Below, in pieces: positions 26,279 to 36,549 of a DNA stretch of 64,000 nt. Position 1 is the first letter of the stretch. Every line of letters starts with the position of its first letter. The notes beneath the pieces are model-generated. The model made no database searches. It was not told the origin of the DNA and was given only the letters and a program-made list of their open reading frames with translations. The DNA lies in assembly GCA_944324495.1 (NCBI GenBank), contig CALUWN010000001.1:185067-249066 (forward strand), in the 5' to 3' direction. The position numbers and the translations under genes were made by a program. Origin of the DNA: an uncultured Mucispirillum sp. Lineage in GTDB: Bacteria; Chrysiogenota; Deferribacteres; Deferribacterales; Mucispirillaceae.

Positions 26279-27034
26279 ATGTTTAGTCCATTAGTTTTAC
26301 TTTTATTATTAGCTGTATTTATACTTTTTATACTTTTTAGCAGTGTAAAAATACTTATGGAATATGAAAGAGCAGTAGTATTAAGGCTTGGCAGGTTTGC
26401 TGGTGTAAGAGGTCCCGGTATTATATTATTAATACCGCTTATTGAAACAATGAGGCGTGTCAATACTCAAATAATGGTTATGGATGTTCCTTCGCAGGAT
26501 ATTATTACAAAAGATAATATTTCTGTTAAGGTTAATGCTGTTGTATATTTTAAAGTTATAGCTCCTGAAAAAGCTGTGCTTGTTGTAGAAAATGTTGGGG
26601 AAGCTATAAGCCTTATTTCACAAACTACTTTAAGAAGCATAGTTGGACAGTTTGAATTAGATGATTTACTTTCTAGCAGAGAAAAAATAAATAAAGAAAT
26701 TCAGTCAATAATTGATACTCAAACAGATTCTTGGGGTGTAAAAATATCTTCTGTTGAGTTAAAACATATTGATTTACCTGTAGAAATGCAAAAAGCAATG
26801 AGCCGTCAGGCAGAATCTGAAAGGGAGAGAAGGGCGAAAGTAATTTTAGCAGAAGGTGAGTTTCAGGCTGCTGAAAAATTAGCAGAGGCTTCCCGTATTA
26901 TTGGTGAAAACCCTGTTACATTACAGCTTCGTTATTTACAGACATTATCTGAAATCACATCAAAAGATAATAATAAATCTACCATTATACCAATACCAAT
27001 AGATTTAATAAAATCAGTATTAGGTAATAAATAA
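26279..27034 (+). CDS. SPFH/Band 7 stomatin-like membrane protein (slipin)
   Basis: A 251-residue protein: one N-terminal membrane helix (about 5-24), then the SPFH domain starting [20 protein letters not shown] with the typical [32 protein letters not shown] pattern, and a C-terminal helix with [14 protein letters not shown] repeats ([28 protein letters not shown]). Organises membrane microdomains. No NfeD-type partner lies beside it, although one is common. Strong GGAGGGG ribosome site before ATG 26279. Ended by its own terminator. Confidence 0.92.
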   Translation: MFSPLVLLLLLAVFILFILFSSVKILMEYERAVVLRLGRFAGVRGPGIILLIPLIETMRRVNTQIMVMDVPSQDIITKDNISVKVNAVVYFKVIAPEKAVLVVENVGEAISLISQTTLRSIVGQFELDDLLSSREKINKEIQSIIDTQTDSWGVKISSVELKHIDLPVEMQKAMSRQAESERERRAKVILAEGEFQAAEKLAEASRIIGENPVTLQLRYLQTLSEITSKDNNKSTIIPIPIDLIKSVLGNK

Positions 27035-27040
27035 CATACA

Positions 27041-27070
27041 GCCCTTTTGCGTAAGCAGAAGGGCGTTTTT
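27041..27070 (+). terminator. Rho-independent terminator after the stomatin-like gene
   Basis: GCCCTTTTGC (27041-27050) pairs with GCAGAAGGGC (27055-27064), one G-U pair, GTAA loop, then GTTTTT. Lies just before coaBC. Confidence 0.85.
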
Positions 27071-27082
27071 ATAGGGTGTATT

Positions 27083-28309
27083 ATGAGTAACATATTAGTA
27101 GGAGTAACAGGTGGAATAGCCTGCTATAAAACGGCATATCTTGTTAGAGAATTTGTAAAATCTGGTCATAATGTAAAAGTTATGATGACTAAACAGGCAG
27201 AAAAATTTGTTGGATATACAACATTTGAAGCACTTTCTCAAAATGAAGTATTGCGTGATGATTATACGCCTACACCTATTAGCCACATAGATTATGCTTC
27301 ATGGGCAGATATATGTATTATTGCACCAGCTACAGCAAATATTATAGGTAAAATCAATGCAGGTATTACAGATAATGAGCTTTTATCAACTGTTATTGCT
27401 CTTTCCTGCCCATTGGTACTTGCCCCAGCTATGAATACAAATATGTACCATAACCCTATTGTGCAGGAAAATATAAACGCCCTTAAAAAGAAGGGAATAC
27501 ATATTATTGATGCAGAAAGTGGTCTTTTAGCCTGCCAGACAACTGGTGAAGGTAAAATGGCAGAGCCAAATGATATTGCTGAAAAAGTATTAAGTATATT
27601 AAATAATAAAGAACATAAAAAAGATAATATATTAAATTCAGAAAATAATCTTCTTCAAGGTTTAAATATATTAATAACAGCTGGGCCTACAAAAGAATAT
27701 ATTGACCCAGTACGTTATATTACTAATAAATCAAGCGGTAAAATGGGTTATGCACTAGCTGAAGAAGCATATAAAATGGGTGCTAATGTTACATTAATCT
27801 CTGGTGAAGTAGGTATTATCTCTCCATTACAGGATATACAGTATGTTGTAAGTGCAGAAGATATGTATAATACATTTTTGAAATATTTCCCACAGGCAGA
27901 TATTATTATAATGGCAGCAGCTGTTGCTGATTACACTCCAAATAAAATGGAAAATAATAAAATTAAGAAAAAATCAGATACTATGGAACTTTCTCTTGTA
28001 AAAACAAAGGATATTTTACTTTATGCAGGGGAAAATAAACAAAATAACCAAGTATTAGTAGGGTTTGCAGCGGAAACAGATAATATAGAAGAATATGCTA
28101 AAAGCAAATTGATGAAAAAAAATGCTGATATAATTGCAGCAAATGATGTATCAAGAAAAGACATTGGATTTGACAGCAGCGATAACGAAGTTACACTTTA
28201 TTTTAAAAATGGTGAAAAAAGAAATACAGGCAAACAAAGTAAAATTGATATTGCAAAAATTATTTTAACAGAAAGTGCTATATTATATAATGAAAATCAA
28301 TCAGAATAA
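27083..28309 (+). CDS. coaBC: Phosphopantothenoylcysteine synthetase/decarboxylase
   Basis: A 408-residue bifunctional coenzyme A enzyme. The CoaC half (about 1-180) starts MSNILVGVTGGIACYK and has the FMN-enzyme motif APAMNTNMYHNP. The CoaB half (about 200-400) has ITAGPTKEYIDPVRYITN and AAAVADYTP with the KIKK segment. ATG 27083 with AGGG upstream is chosen; the in-frame extension upstream runs into the terminator and is not coding. The gene faces priA, with 3 bases between the stops. Confidence 0.95.
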   Translation: MSNILVGVTGGIACYKTAYLVREFVKSGHNVKVMMTKQAEKFVGYTTFEALSQNEVLRDDYTPTPISHIDYASWADICIIAPATANIIGKINAGITDNELLSTVIALSCPLVLAPAMNTNMYHNPIVQENINALKKKGIHIIDAESGLLACQTTGEGKMAEPNDIAEKVLSILNNKEHKKDNILNSENNLLQGLNILITAGPTKEYIDPVRYITNKSSGKMGYALAEEAYKMGANVTLISGEVGIISPLQDIQYVVSAEDMYNTFLKYFPQADIIIMAAAVADYTPNKMENNKIKKKSDTMELSLVKTKDILLYAGENKQNNQVLVGFAAETDNIEEYAKSKLMKKNADIIAANDVSRKDIGFDSSDNEVTLYFKNGEKRNTGKQSKIDIAKIILTESAILYNENQSE

Positions 28310-28312
28310 GTG

Positions 28313-30262
28313 CTACATCATAAAATATGGGTCTTTATCAATTTTTAACCGCATGGAGCCTTTTTTATATTTATTGAAAATCTGCTGAGCATATATTAAT
28401 GCCTTATTGATTTCCTGATTACTGCTTGATTTTATTAATATTTCATATCTATATTTATTTTGCAGTTTTGCTAAAAACGCATCTTTTAAAGAATATATTT
28501 TTATATTATTGTTATTAAAAAGGTTTTTTATGTTGTTGTGTACAATTTTAGCTGTTTCATAACATTCTTCTTGGTTAATATAGCTAAAAATAAGCCTTGC
28601 TAGTTTTGTAAATGGAGGGTATGAAGTTATTTTTCTTCGCTTAATTTCCCAGTCATAAAATTCTGTGTTTGTATCATTTATCATACTAAATATTTGTGTT
28701 TCAGGGTTTGAGGTTTGAATATATACTTGACCGCTTAAATGTTCTCTTCCTGCTCTGCCTGAAACCTGCACAAGCAGTTGATATGCTTTTTCCATAGCTC
28801 TAAAATCAGGAAGAGCCATTAAATTATCAATGCCTAAGATACCAACAAATGTAACTTCTGGAAAATGCAGTCCTTTAGCAATTAATTGAGTACCAACCAA
28901 AATATTTGCTTCTTTATTTTCAAATCGTTTCAAATTTTTATCAAGAGTTTTAAGGGATGAAGTGCTTTCTGTATCAACTCTTATTACTTTATTTGGAAAC
29001 ATTTCATCAAGGAATTCTTCAACTTTTTCTGTGCCAGCACCATATTCTTTAAAAATATTTGAACCACATACTGGGCAGGTTAATTTATGGTATTCTGTAT
29101 CGCAGTACCTGCAAAATATCTTTTGTTTTGATTTGGAAGATACAAGTCCAACAGAGCAGTTTAAACAAGTTGCAACCTGCCCACACTGCTGGCAGTACAG
29201 GTATGTAGAATAGCCGAGCCTGTTTAATAGAAGTATTGCCTGTTTATTATTTTCTACCACCTGCAAAAGCCTTTCATATATTGGTTCTGCTATTAAAGAG
29301 CCTACCATATCATTTTTCTTAATATCTATTATGTTTATTTCTGGTAATGTGGCACTGTTTGGCCTGTCTTTTAATTCATGTAGAATATATTTATTTGTCT
29401 TTGCGTTATATAATGATTCTATTGATGGAGTAGCACTGCCTAAAATAACAGGAATATTAAGTATGCTGCCATAAAGTACTGCCATATCACGCAGATTATA
29501 AGCAGGGGATTCATCTTGTTTGTATGATGATTCATGTTCTTCATCAACAATAATAAGCCCTATATTTTTTGCTGGAATAAAAAGCGAGCTTCTTGCTCCA
29601 AGCATAAATAATGATTTACCTGTAGCAAAATCTATAAAATGTTTCTTTCTTAATTTATCGCTTAATTTATAATGAAATACAGAAGGTGATACCCCGAGCC
29701 TGTAGCTCATCCTTTTAATCAGCTGTAGGGTAAGTGATATTTCTGGTACAATATAAAGAACCTGTTTGCCTTCACTAATAACTTTTTTTGCTGTTTCTTG
29801 GTATATTTCAGTTTTTCCACTACCTGTAATACCTTTTATTAAGTGGCATGAGTATTTATGTATATTAATACTTTCAATAATATCTTTTTGAGCTTTATTT
29901 AAAGTGATATCTTTTTTTTCATGTATTTCTATATTGCCTGTTTCAAAAGTTTCTGTATTTAATAATTTATCAGATATTACTCCGTGTAATACAAGACCAA
30001 GAGGGCAGGCATAATATGAAGCCATTTGTTTTAGGAAATTCAAATATATTGGTGAAAACAATGGCTCTTCATTGTAACACATTAATATTTCTTTACATTC
30101 AAAATCCTGTTTGCAAGTTTTTTCAAGAACAATACCAGTTAAAGTTCTATTACCAAAGGGTACTAAAACACGTTCACCAACTTGTATTTCCCCGCTTGAG
30201 TAATAGGTATATACTCCTTCTGTAGGAACAGGAAGGAGTATATTATAGTAATTATTTTCCAT
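28313..30262 (-). CDS. priA: Primosomal helicase PriA
   Basis: A 649-residue helicase: N-terminal 3'-DNA-binding part, Walker A GITGSGKTEIY (about 144-154), DEEH box (about 240-243), the paired zinc-binding cysteines (CQQCGQVATCLNC and CRYCDTEYHKLTCPVC), and C-terminal helicase motifs with VSGRAGRE. It is shorter than E. coli PriA (732), with a reduced N-terminus. Restarts stalled replication forks. Its ATG overlaps the stop of the acyl-CoA ligase gene by one base (TAATG). Confidence 0.93.
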   Translation of the reverse strand: MENNYYNILLPVPTEGVYTYYSSGEIQVGERVLVPFGNRTLTGIVLEKTCKQDFECKEILMCYNEEPLFSPIYLNFLKQMASYYACPLGLVLHGVISDKLLNTETFETGNIEIHEKKDITLNKAQKDIIESINIHKYSCHLIKGITGSGKTEIYQETAKKVISEGKQVLYIVPEISLTLQLIKRMSYRLGVSPSVFHYKLSDKLRKKHFIDFATGKSLFMLGARSSLFIPAKNIGLIIVDEEHESSYKQDESPAYNLRDMAVLYGSILNIPVILGSATPSIESLYNAKTNKYILHELKDRPNSATLPEINIIDIKKNDMVGSLIAEPIYERLLQVVENNKQAILLLNRLGYSTYLYCQQCGQVATCLNCSVGLVSSKSKQKIFCRYCDTEYHKLTCPVCGSNIFKEYGAGTEKVEEFLDEMFPNKVIRVDTESTSSLKTLDKNLKRFENKEANILVGTQLIAKGLHFPEVTFVGILGIDNLMALPDFRAMEKAYQLLVQVSGRAGREHLSGQVYIQTSNPETQIFSMINDTNTEFYDWEIKRRKITSYPPFTKLARLIFSYINQEECYETAKIVHNNIKNLFNNNNIKIYSLKDAFLAKLQNKYRYEILIKSSSNQEINKALIYAQQIFNKYKKGSMRLKIDKDPYFMM

Positions 30263-31803
30263 TAAAGTTTGCCATTTTTAACAAGTTCTTTAAGTTCTCT
30301 TTTTAATACTTTACCTGTGGCAGTAAGTGGTATTTCATCAATAACCTTAATGATGCGTGGCAGTTTAAAGTTTGCTAAATGTTTTGCCAAATAGTTACGC
30401 AGTCCTTTTTCATCAACTGTTTCATTTTCTTTTGCTTTAATATAAGCTGCGATTATTTCTCCATGCTCAACAGAAGGAATACCGATTACAGCAACAGCAT
30501 CAACACCCGGAAATTTATAAATAACTTCCTCAACTTCTCTAGGATAAACATTCATACCTTTTGCAATAATCAAATCTTTTTTACGGTCTACAATGGTTAT
30601 ATAGCCATCTTCATCCATAGTGGCAAAATCACCAGTGAAAAGCCATCCATTTTTTATTGTATCATCAGTTGCCTGTGGCATATGCCAGTACCCCTGCATT
30701 ACATTTGGACCTTTAACAATTAATTCACCAACTTCACCTCTTGGAAGTTCTGTTTCATCATCACCAATAATTTTAGCTTGAACATTTGGCAGTGGCACAC
30801 CAACAGTACCTTGCTTTTGTTTGTTTAATGGGTTAAGGGCAACAACAGGGGAAGCTTCAGAAAGCCCGTAGCCTTCAATTACTGCAATACCAAATTTTTT
30901 CTTAAACTGGTCAAATATTTCTGCTGGTAATGCAGCACCACCAGAAATATGGATTTTAATAGGGTATAAAAATTTAATAAACCATTTTGGCATTGAAGAT
31001 TTAGCCATAACAGAATAAATCTGTGGTACACCAAGCATAATAGTAGGGCGTTGATAAAGCAGGATTTTTTTAAAGCTGTCCTTTTTCATCTCCATAACAC
31101 TTCTTAATATAATTAGTGTACAGCCAATACTTACAGGATATATAATACAAGTTGTAAATGTGTATGTATGAAACATAGGAAGTAATATTAAAAATTTATC
31201 TTTATATGTAGCATTTATCATACCGTCACAACTTTCAGCATTTTCCAATAAGTTATAGTGAGAAAGCATAGCACCTTTTGGATGCCCTGTAGTACCTGAA
31301 GTGTATATAAATATTGCAAGGTCATGAACTGATGCTTTACACTCTATAGGAGCATCTGACATAGAACCTATATGCTCATAAAAATTAAGAGTGTTATCTA
31401 TTTTATTATCAAAAGTAAATATTTCTTGTATTTTTTTACATTCTACACGTACTTCTTCCATAATAGATTCAAACTGGCCTTCAGTAATAATAAAAGTAGA
31501 TTCACTATTTTCAACAATATATGAAGCTTCATGTGCTTTAAAAAATGTATTGATAGGTATTGCTATTGCACCGCAGGCAAATATTGCAAATACAGATAAT
31601 ACAAACTCAGGTGAGTTGCCAAGCATAACTACAACTTTATCACCTTTTTTAACACCTTTTTTTTGCATAAAATGTGCCATTTGATTTACAATTGCAAAAC
31701 CTTCTGCATAAGTATACCTTTTTTCTTCAAAGGAAATAAAGGTACGTTTTGGGTATTTTTTTGCATTTTCATAAAACATATTATAAAGATTTCTTTCAAG
31801 CAT
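30262..31803 (-). CDS. Long-chain fatty acid-CoA ligase (AMP-binding)
   Basis: A 513-residue adenylate-forming enzyme with the AMP-binding motif YTSGTTGHPKGAMLSH, GYGLSEASP, TGDFA and DRKKDLI motifs, and the catalytic lysine near the C-terminus (TGKVLKRELK). It activates a carboxylic acid, likely a fatty acid, to acyl-CoA. The chain-length preference is unclear. Second gene from the top of a minus-strand run that continues into priA. Nine bases from maf. Confidence 0.9.
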   Translation of the reverse strand: MLERNLYNMFYENAKKYPKRTFISFEEKRYTYAEGFAIVNQMAHFMQKKGVKKGDKVVVMLGNSPEFVLSVFAIFACGAIAIPINTFFKAHEASYIVENSESTFIITEGQFESIMEEVRVECKKIQEIFTFDNKIDNTLNFYEHIGSMSDAPIECKASVHDLAIFIYTSGTTGHPKGAMLSHYNLLENAESCDGMINATYKDKFLILLPMFHTYTFTTCIIYPVSIGCTLIILRSVMEMKKDSFKKILLYQRPTIMLGVPQIYSVMAKSSMPKWFIKFLYPIKIHISGGAALPAEIFDQFKKKFGIAVIEGYGLSEASPVVALNPLNKQKQGTVGVPLPNVQAKIIGDDETELPRGEVGELIVKGPNVMQGYWHMPQATDDTIKNGWLFTGDFATMDEDGYITIVDRKKDLIIAKGMNVYPREVEEVIYKFPGVDAVAVIGIPSVEHGEIIAAYIKAKENETVDEKGLRNYLAKHLANFKLPRIIKVIDEIPLTATGKVLKRELKELVKNGKL

Positions 31804-31812
31804 AAAAAACTC

Positions 31813-32406
31813 CTATATTTGAAAAATATTGATATTACATTTTAATAATTCACGCATTAATCTGCCAACAGGAAGCCCAACCACATTATCATAACTTCCA
31901 TTGATTTTTTCTACAAATAAAGCAGCATAACCTTGTACCGCATATGCTCCTGCTTTATCTGTATATTCATTTTTGGTTAAGTAACTTTCTATGGTGTTTT
32001 TTTCAAGTTTTGTAAAAGTTACCAATGTTGTATCAGCAAACTCAATATAAATTTTACCATCACCACTAAAACAGCAGACACCAGTAATTACTTTATGCTC
32101 TTTACCTGATAAATTATTTATCATATTAAAAGCATCATTCTTATCTTTTGGTTTGCCATATATTATATCATCTAAAAGTACAATAGTATCAGCCGTGATT
32201 ATTATATCATTTTCATTCATTTGTGGTTTGACAGCAGCTGCTTTTTGCTGTGCAATATATAATGGCACTGCTTCTTTTTCTATATTAGCAGGTACTGTTT
32301 CCTCAATATCAGCAGGCATTATCTTAAAATCTTTTATATAAGTTGATAAAATCTCTTTTCTTCTAGGTGAAGCACTTGCTAAAATAAAATTATAACCATT
32401 ATTCAT
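31813..32406 (-). CDS. maf: Maf-like nucleotide pyrophosphatase
   Basis: A 197-residue Maf protein with ASASPRRKEIL near the start, ADTIV (active-site Asp) and GKPKDKNDAFNMINNLSGKEH with VITGV. This is the YhdE-like pattern (dTTP/UTP pyrophosphatase) rather than YceF-like; confidence in the subtype is moderate. ATG 32406 is preferred over the longer in-frame extension. It overlaps the end of apbE by 8 bases and has GGAA upstream. Confidence 0.88.
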   Translation of the reverse strand: MNNGYNFILASASPRRKEILSTYIKDFKIMPADIEETVPANIEKEAVPLYIAQQKAAAVKPQMNENDIIITADTIVLLDDIIYGKPKDKNDAFNMINNLSGKEHKVITGVCCFSGDGKIYIEFADTTLVTFTKLEKNTIESYLTKNEYTDKAGAYAVQGYAALFVEKINGSYDNVVGLPVGRLMRELLKCNINIFQI

Positions 32407-33328
32407 ATTTATTCCAACCACAAAGTTTGACAGTCTTATTATCCCTTGTTAATATTAATACAGCCAAATCATATAATTTGCAATATTTTTCTATTTTATC
32501 AATATCTAAAAGATAAAATAATGTGGCAAATCCATCAGCATTTTCAGCAGTTTTAGCAATTACAGATACAGATTGGTATTTTTCTTCAGGCACATAATTT
32601 ATACCTGAAAATATATGGTTATATTTTGTACCGTTATCTATAAAATATTTTTCATAATTGCCACTTGTAGCAACAGATTTATTTGAAATTTTCACCACAT
32701 TTAATACATTATTATCTGGTGTTTTTATTCCTATATTAAAAAACTTATTATCTTTTTTGCCAGAAACATATAAATCACCACCAATATTAATAATGAAATT
32801 ATGAATATTCAGTGATTTTATATATTCTGATGTTTTATCAATAATATATCCTTTAGCATTAGCACTAAAATCTACTTTTAAATCAGTTTTTTTATAAAAT
32901 TTATTATTTTGTAGAACTAAATTATAAAACCCAGCATTTTGTATTGACTGTTCCAATAGTTTTTTATCTGGAACAATAAAAGGTCCTTCTGGAAAACCAT
33001 ATAGATGCCGAACAGTATATGCTGCTGGATTATAGGCATTATCAATATTATAATAAAATAAGGCTCTTTCATATATTTTTATCAAATCATTAGAAACGCT
33101 GACAAGTTGATTTATTGGTGCATTATTTATGCTTTTTTCATCGTTTGTAATATTATCAGATATTTTATTAATAAAATTATTAATAAGTGACAGCTTATCA
33201 CTTTCTTGTTTAGGAATAGTAACGTCAATAATAGTTCCAAGCCCAAAAAAATGATATGTTTCAAAGCCAGAGTTGTTGCACGAAATAATAAAAACAGCAA
33301 TAATAAAAGTTACAAAATATTTTGTCAT
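32399..33328 (-). CDS. apbE: ApbE-family FAD:protein FMN transferase (lipoprotein)
   Basis: A 309-residue protein with a lipoprotein signal (lipobox FIISC, Cys17) and the ApbE domain. Visible motifs are GTIIDVTI near the start, YNPAAYTVRHLYGFPEGP, DFSANAKGYIIDKT, NIGGDLYVSG and SVATSGNYEKYF. It attaches FMN to Thr residues of Na+-pumping NQR/Rnf subunits or similar redox proteins, none of which is in the window. Overlaps maf; 7 bases after the prenyl synthase gene. Confidence 0.9.
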   Translation of the reverse strand: MTKYFVTFIIAVFIISCNNSGFETYHFFGLGTIIDVTIPKQESDKLSLINNFINKISDNITNDEKSINNAPINQLVSVSNDLIKIYERALFYYNIDNAYNPAAYTVRHLYGFPEGPFIVPDKKLLEQSIQNAGFYNLVLQNNKFYKKTDLKVDFSANAKGYIIDKTSEYIKSLNIHNFIINIGGDLYVSGKKDNKFFNIGIKTPDNNVLNVVKISNKSVATSGNYEKYFIDNGTKYNHIFSGINYVPEEKYQSVSVIAKTAENADGFATLFYLLDIDKIEKYCKLYDLAVLILTRDNKTVKLCGWNKYE

Positions 33329-33335
33329 AAATTAA

Positions 33336-34310
33336 TTATTTGTTTCTACCAACCATAGCAAGAGCCAGTGCAATGAAAGCATCTTTATATTGATTATTTT
33401 CAAATACATTTAAAGAATTTAAAGACATATTAATATATTCATCTGCTTTCTTTTCAGATATTTCTTTCATATTATATTTATTCATCATACTTAGTAATAT
33501 TTCTAAATCTTTTTCATTTCTTTCTTTTTTAGTAAACAAATCTGTTATTGTTTGTTTTTCTTCTTTACTAACCATATCAAGCATAAGTATTACAGGCAGG
33601 GTCAATTTACCTTCAAATAAATCTGTACCATTTTTTTTGCCAGTAACTGCAGGGTCACCCATATAATCAAGTATATCATCAGTCATTTGAAAACCAAGCC
33701 CTAAATAGTAACCAAAGTCTTTTAAAGCTTTAATTTTATTTTCGTCAACTTGAGCAAGCCTGCCACCTATCTCGCAGGCTGCTGAAAAAAGTACAGCAGT
33801 CTTTCTTGTAATAATTTGTATATAATCATCAAAAGTAATATTAATATCACCAGTTTTTAAAAGCTGTATAACTTCACCTTCGCTCATAGTTAAAGCAGCA
33901 GAAGAAAGTATCATCTGTACATCTTTTGCACCATACTCTGTTAATGTTATATAGCTTCTTGAATATAAAAAATCACCACAAAGTACTGCAATATCATTAC
34001 CATAAAGGCTGTTTGCTGTCGGACGTTTTCTTCTGTATTTTGCCCCGTCTATAATATCATCATGCAAAAGTGTGGCAGTATGGATATATTCTATAACTGC
34101 ACTCATAGCAGGAATTTTATCACCATTATATCCACAAAGTTTAGCAGATAATGCTAAAAATACAGGGCGTAACCTTTTACCACCACTTGAAAGCAGGTAT
34201 AGTATAACTTCATTAATCAATGGTACAGATGTTTTAATATCATCTTTTAAAAATTGTTCCACCATATCTATATCATTTTTTACAAGTTCTAACGCTTCTT
34301 TTGATGTCAT
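33336..34310 (-). CDS. Trans-isoprenyl diphosphate synthase
   Basis: A 324-residue polyprenyl synthetase with the first Asp-rich motif LLHDDIIDGAKYRRKRP (DDxxD) and the second MTDDILDYMGDP, preceded by GGKRLRPVF. Length and lack of a bulky cap residue before DDxxD fit a long-chain (octaprenyl-like) synthase for menaquinone side chains; the product length is not provable here. ATG 34310 with TTGGAG seven bases upstream is chosen; the TTG 12 bases earlier is part of the ribosome site. Confidence 0.88.
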   Translation of the reverse strand: MTSKEALELVKNDIDMVEQFLKDDIKTSVPLINEVILYLLSSGGKRLRPVFLALSAKLCGYNGDKIPAMSAVIEYIHTATLLHDDIIDGAKYRRKRPTANSLYGNDIAVLCGDFLYSRSYITLTEYGAKDVQMILSSAALTMSEGEVIQLLKTGDINITFDDYIQIITRKTAVLFSAACEIGGRLAQVDENKIKALKDFGYYLGLGFQMTDDILDYMGDPAVTGKKNGTDLFEGKLTLPVILMLDMVSKEEKQTITDLFTKKERNEKDLEILLSMMNKYNMKEISEKKADEYINMSLNSLNVFENNQYKDAFIALALAMVGRNK

Positions 34311-34485
34311 ATATTTCTCCAAATTTTTTACAATAGAATAACTTATTCTTAATATAAATTCTAGTATTTTTTTTAAAATTTATATTTTATTATATATTTA
34401 TATGATTTTACTGGGAGTATTAAAATGTTGATTTATTATTTTTATTCATTTATATTATAATATAGTTTAATCAGTAGGTGTGAAT

Positions 34486-36528
34486 ATGCTTGATTTTAAA
34501 AATACCTCTATTGCTCAAAAAATATTTATTACAAATGCTCCTGTTATTGTTATTTTAGTTGCTGCTTTATTTATTTTTATAAGTGTTTATGCCTCCAAAA
34601 GTGCTCAATCTAGTGCAGAGATGAATATTAATGAAGCCGCTTTTTTGGTAGATAGTTCATTTAATAATCTCATAGGTCAGCTTAAACAAAACAGTAAAAA
34701 TTCTATGTCAGTTTTTAAATATTTTTTAGAATCCAACTATGGTAGTTACACGGATTTTGAACTGAGAGGTAAAGATGAAAACGGGCATCCAGACTATTAT
34801 CTTTTTGATAATCAGCTTACTGGTAACACAGAGGTTCTTGATAAGTTTACATCTACAACACAGGATATTGCAACGATTTTTGCTAGAGAGGGTGATGATT
34901 TTATTCGTATTACCACATCTTTAAAAGATGCAAACGGAAACCGTGCTATTTGGACTAAATTAGACCATAATCATCCAGCCTATTCGTTAATTTTAAAAGG
35001 TGAAACATACATTGGTAAAGCTACTCTTTTTGGTAAAGATTATATGACTTTTTATGAACCTGTTAAAGATGCAAATAATAATGTTACAGGTATATTATTT
35101 ATTGGTTATAATCTGGCACCAGCCTATACTGTACTACAAGAAAGTATACATAATATCAAAATAGGTACAAATGGTTACATTATTGCTTATGATAAAAAAA
35201 ATGATTTGTTTACAATAGGCTCTCTTGCCGAAAAACCGAGCGTTATGCCGTTTTATAAAGATATAAAAGAAAATAGTATTTTTCATTATAGTTTTAATAA
35301 TAGTGATTATATAGCTAAAGATATAGTTAATGAAGATTTAGGGTGGAATATTATAATTAGTGCGTTAGAAAGTGATTATATTGATGATATACTCTTTCTA
35401 AGAACAATTATATTTATTGGTATTATTATATTTTTATTAGCATTATTTATCTCTGTTAATATTATGATACGCTTTGCTATTGTTATACCACTGCGAAATA
35501 TGACAGTTTCTCTTTTTGAATTTTTTGATGATATTAGCCATAGAGATAAAGGTTCAAGGCCAGAAAGTGTATCTAAGACTAAAGATGAAATTAAAGCAGT
35601 ATCAAATGCGATTCAAGAGCAGGTAAGACTTTTACAAATTGGACTTTCTGAAGACAAAAGGTTAATAGAAGAATCACTTGAGGTATCTGCTAAAGTAAAA
35701 AGTGGTTACTTAAATGTTAAAATAAATGCTTCCACAAGTAACCCAGCTTTAAATATGCTTAAAGATAATATTAATGAAACTTTTTATAATCTTGATAATA
35801 CTATGCAGGATATTTTAGCTGTTGTGGAGCAATATTCTAATAACGATTTCCGTGGCAGCATTAATGAAGGAATACTGGAAGGTGAGCTTTTATCTGTTAT
35901 TAAAGGTATTAATTTAATGGGTGAGCGTATTAGAGAAATGCTTCATACTTCCATGAATACTTGTGAAAACTTAATGGGTTCATCAGATGAATTAAAAAAC
36001 CATGTGGATACCTTAGAAAAAAGTGCCAAAACTCAATCAAGCCATTTAACAAAAAATATTTCATCTTTAAATCATCTTAATGAATCTATGGAGTCAGTAA
36101 ATACACGTGCTAAAGAGGTAGTGGAACATTCTGAAGCCATAAGAAATATTATAGCAGTTATTCATGATGTAGCAGACCAAACTGACTTGCTTGCATTAAA
36201 TGCTGCAATTGAAGCAGCACGTGCTGGCGAGCATGGTAGAGGGTTTGCTGTTGTTGCAGATGAAGTAAGAAAATTAGCAGAAAGAACGCAGAAAAATTTA
36301 CAGGAGATTTCAGCTAATACTAACGCATTAGTAGAAGCAATAAACCATATGGATGGTGCAATCAATACTCAGACTATTGAAATGCAGGAAATGAGAAATT
36401 CTATTCTTGAACTTCAGGCTGTAACAGAAAGTACATTAAATGTGGCAGTATCCACAAAAAATGTGTCAGATAAAGTGGGATGTATATCAAACGATATATT
36501 AAAAGATGCAAGTAGTAAAGAATTTTAA
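34486..36528 (+). CDS. Methyl-accepting chemotaxis protein with periplasmic Cache domain
   Basis: A 680-residue transducer: transmembrane helix 1 (about 12-37), a periplasmic Cache-like sensor (about 40-300) with [26 protein letters not shown], transmembrane helix 2 (about 304-335), a HAMP-like region, an extra NNDF-type repeat ([13 protein letters not shown]) seen in epsilon-proteobacterial receptors, and the signalling tip [38 protein letters not shown]. No CheR-docking pentapeptide at the end. The ligand is unknown. ATG 34486 (GTAGGTG upstream) is preferred to the GTG six bases before. No other chemotaxis gene is nearby. Confidence 0.92.
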   Translation: MLDFKNTSIAQKIFITNAPVIVILVAALFIFISVYASKSAQSSAEMNINEAAFLVDSSFNNLIGQLKQNSKNSMSVFKYFLESNYGSYTDFELRGKDENGHPDYYLFDNQLTGNTEVLDKFTSTTQDIATIFAREGDDFIRITTSLKDANGNRAIWTKLDHNHPAYSLILKGETYIGKATLFGKDYMTFYEPVKDANNNVTGILFIGYNLAPAYTVLQESIHNIKIGTNGYIIAYDKKNDLFTIGSLAEKPSVMPFYKDIKENSIFHYSFNNSDYIAKDIVNEDLGWNIIISALESDYIDDILFLRTIIFIGIIIFLLALFISVNIMIRFAIVIPLRNMTVSLFEFFDDISHRDKGSRPESVSKTKDEIKAVSNAIQEQVRLLQIGLSEDKRLIEESLEVSAKVKSGYLNVKINASTSNPALNMLKDNINETFYNLDNTMQDILAVVEQYSNNDFRGSINEGILEGELLSVIKGINLMGERIREMLHTSMNTCENLMGSSDELKNHVDTLEKSAKTQSSHLTKNISSLNHLNESMESVNTRAKEVVEHSEAIRNIIAVIHDVADQTDLLALNAAIEAARAGEHGRGFAVVADEVRKLAERTQKNLQEISANTNALVEAINHMDGAINTQTIEMQEMRNSILELQAVTESTLNVAVSTKNVSDKVGCISNDILKDASSKEF

Positions 36529-36549
36529 ATATAATATGTGAGGAAAGTT

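Noticed and set aside
36502..36549. GTG 36538 as start of the alpha-2-macroglobulin
   Set aside because: The GTG is part of the GTGAGGA ribosome site of ATG 36550, which also gives a proper lipoprotein signal.
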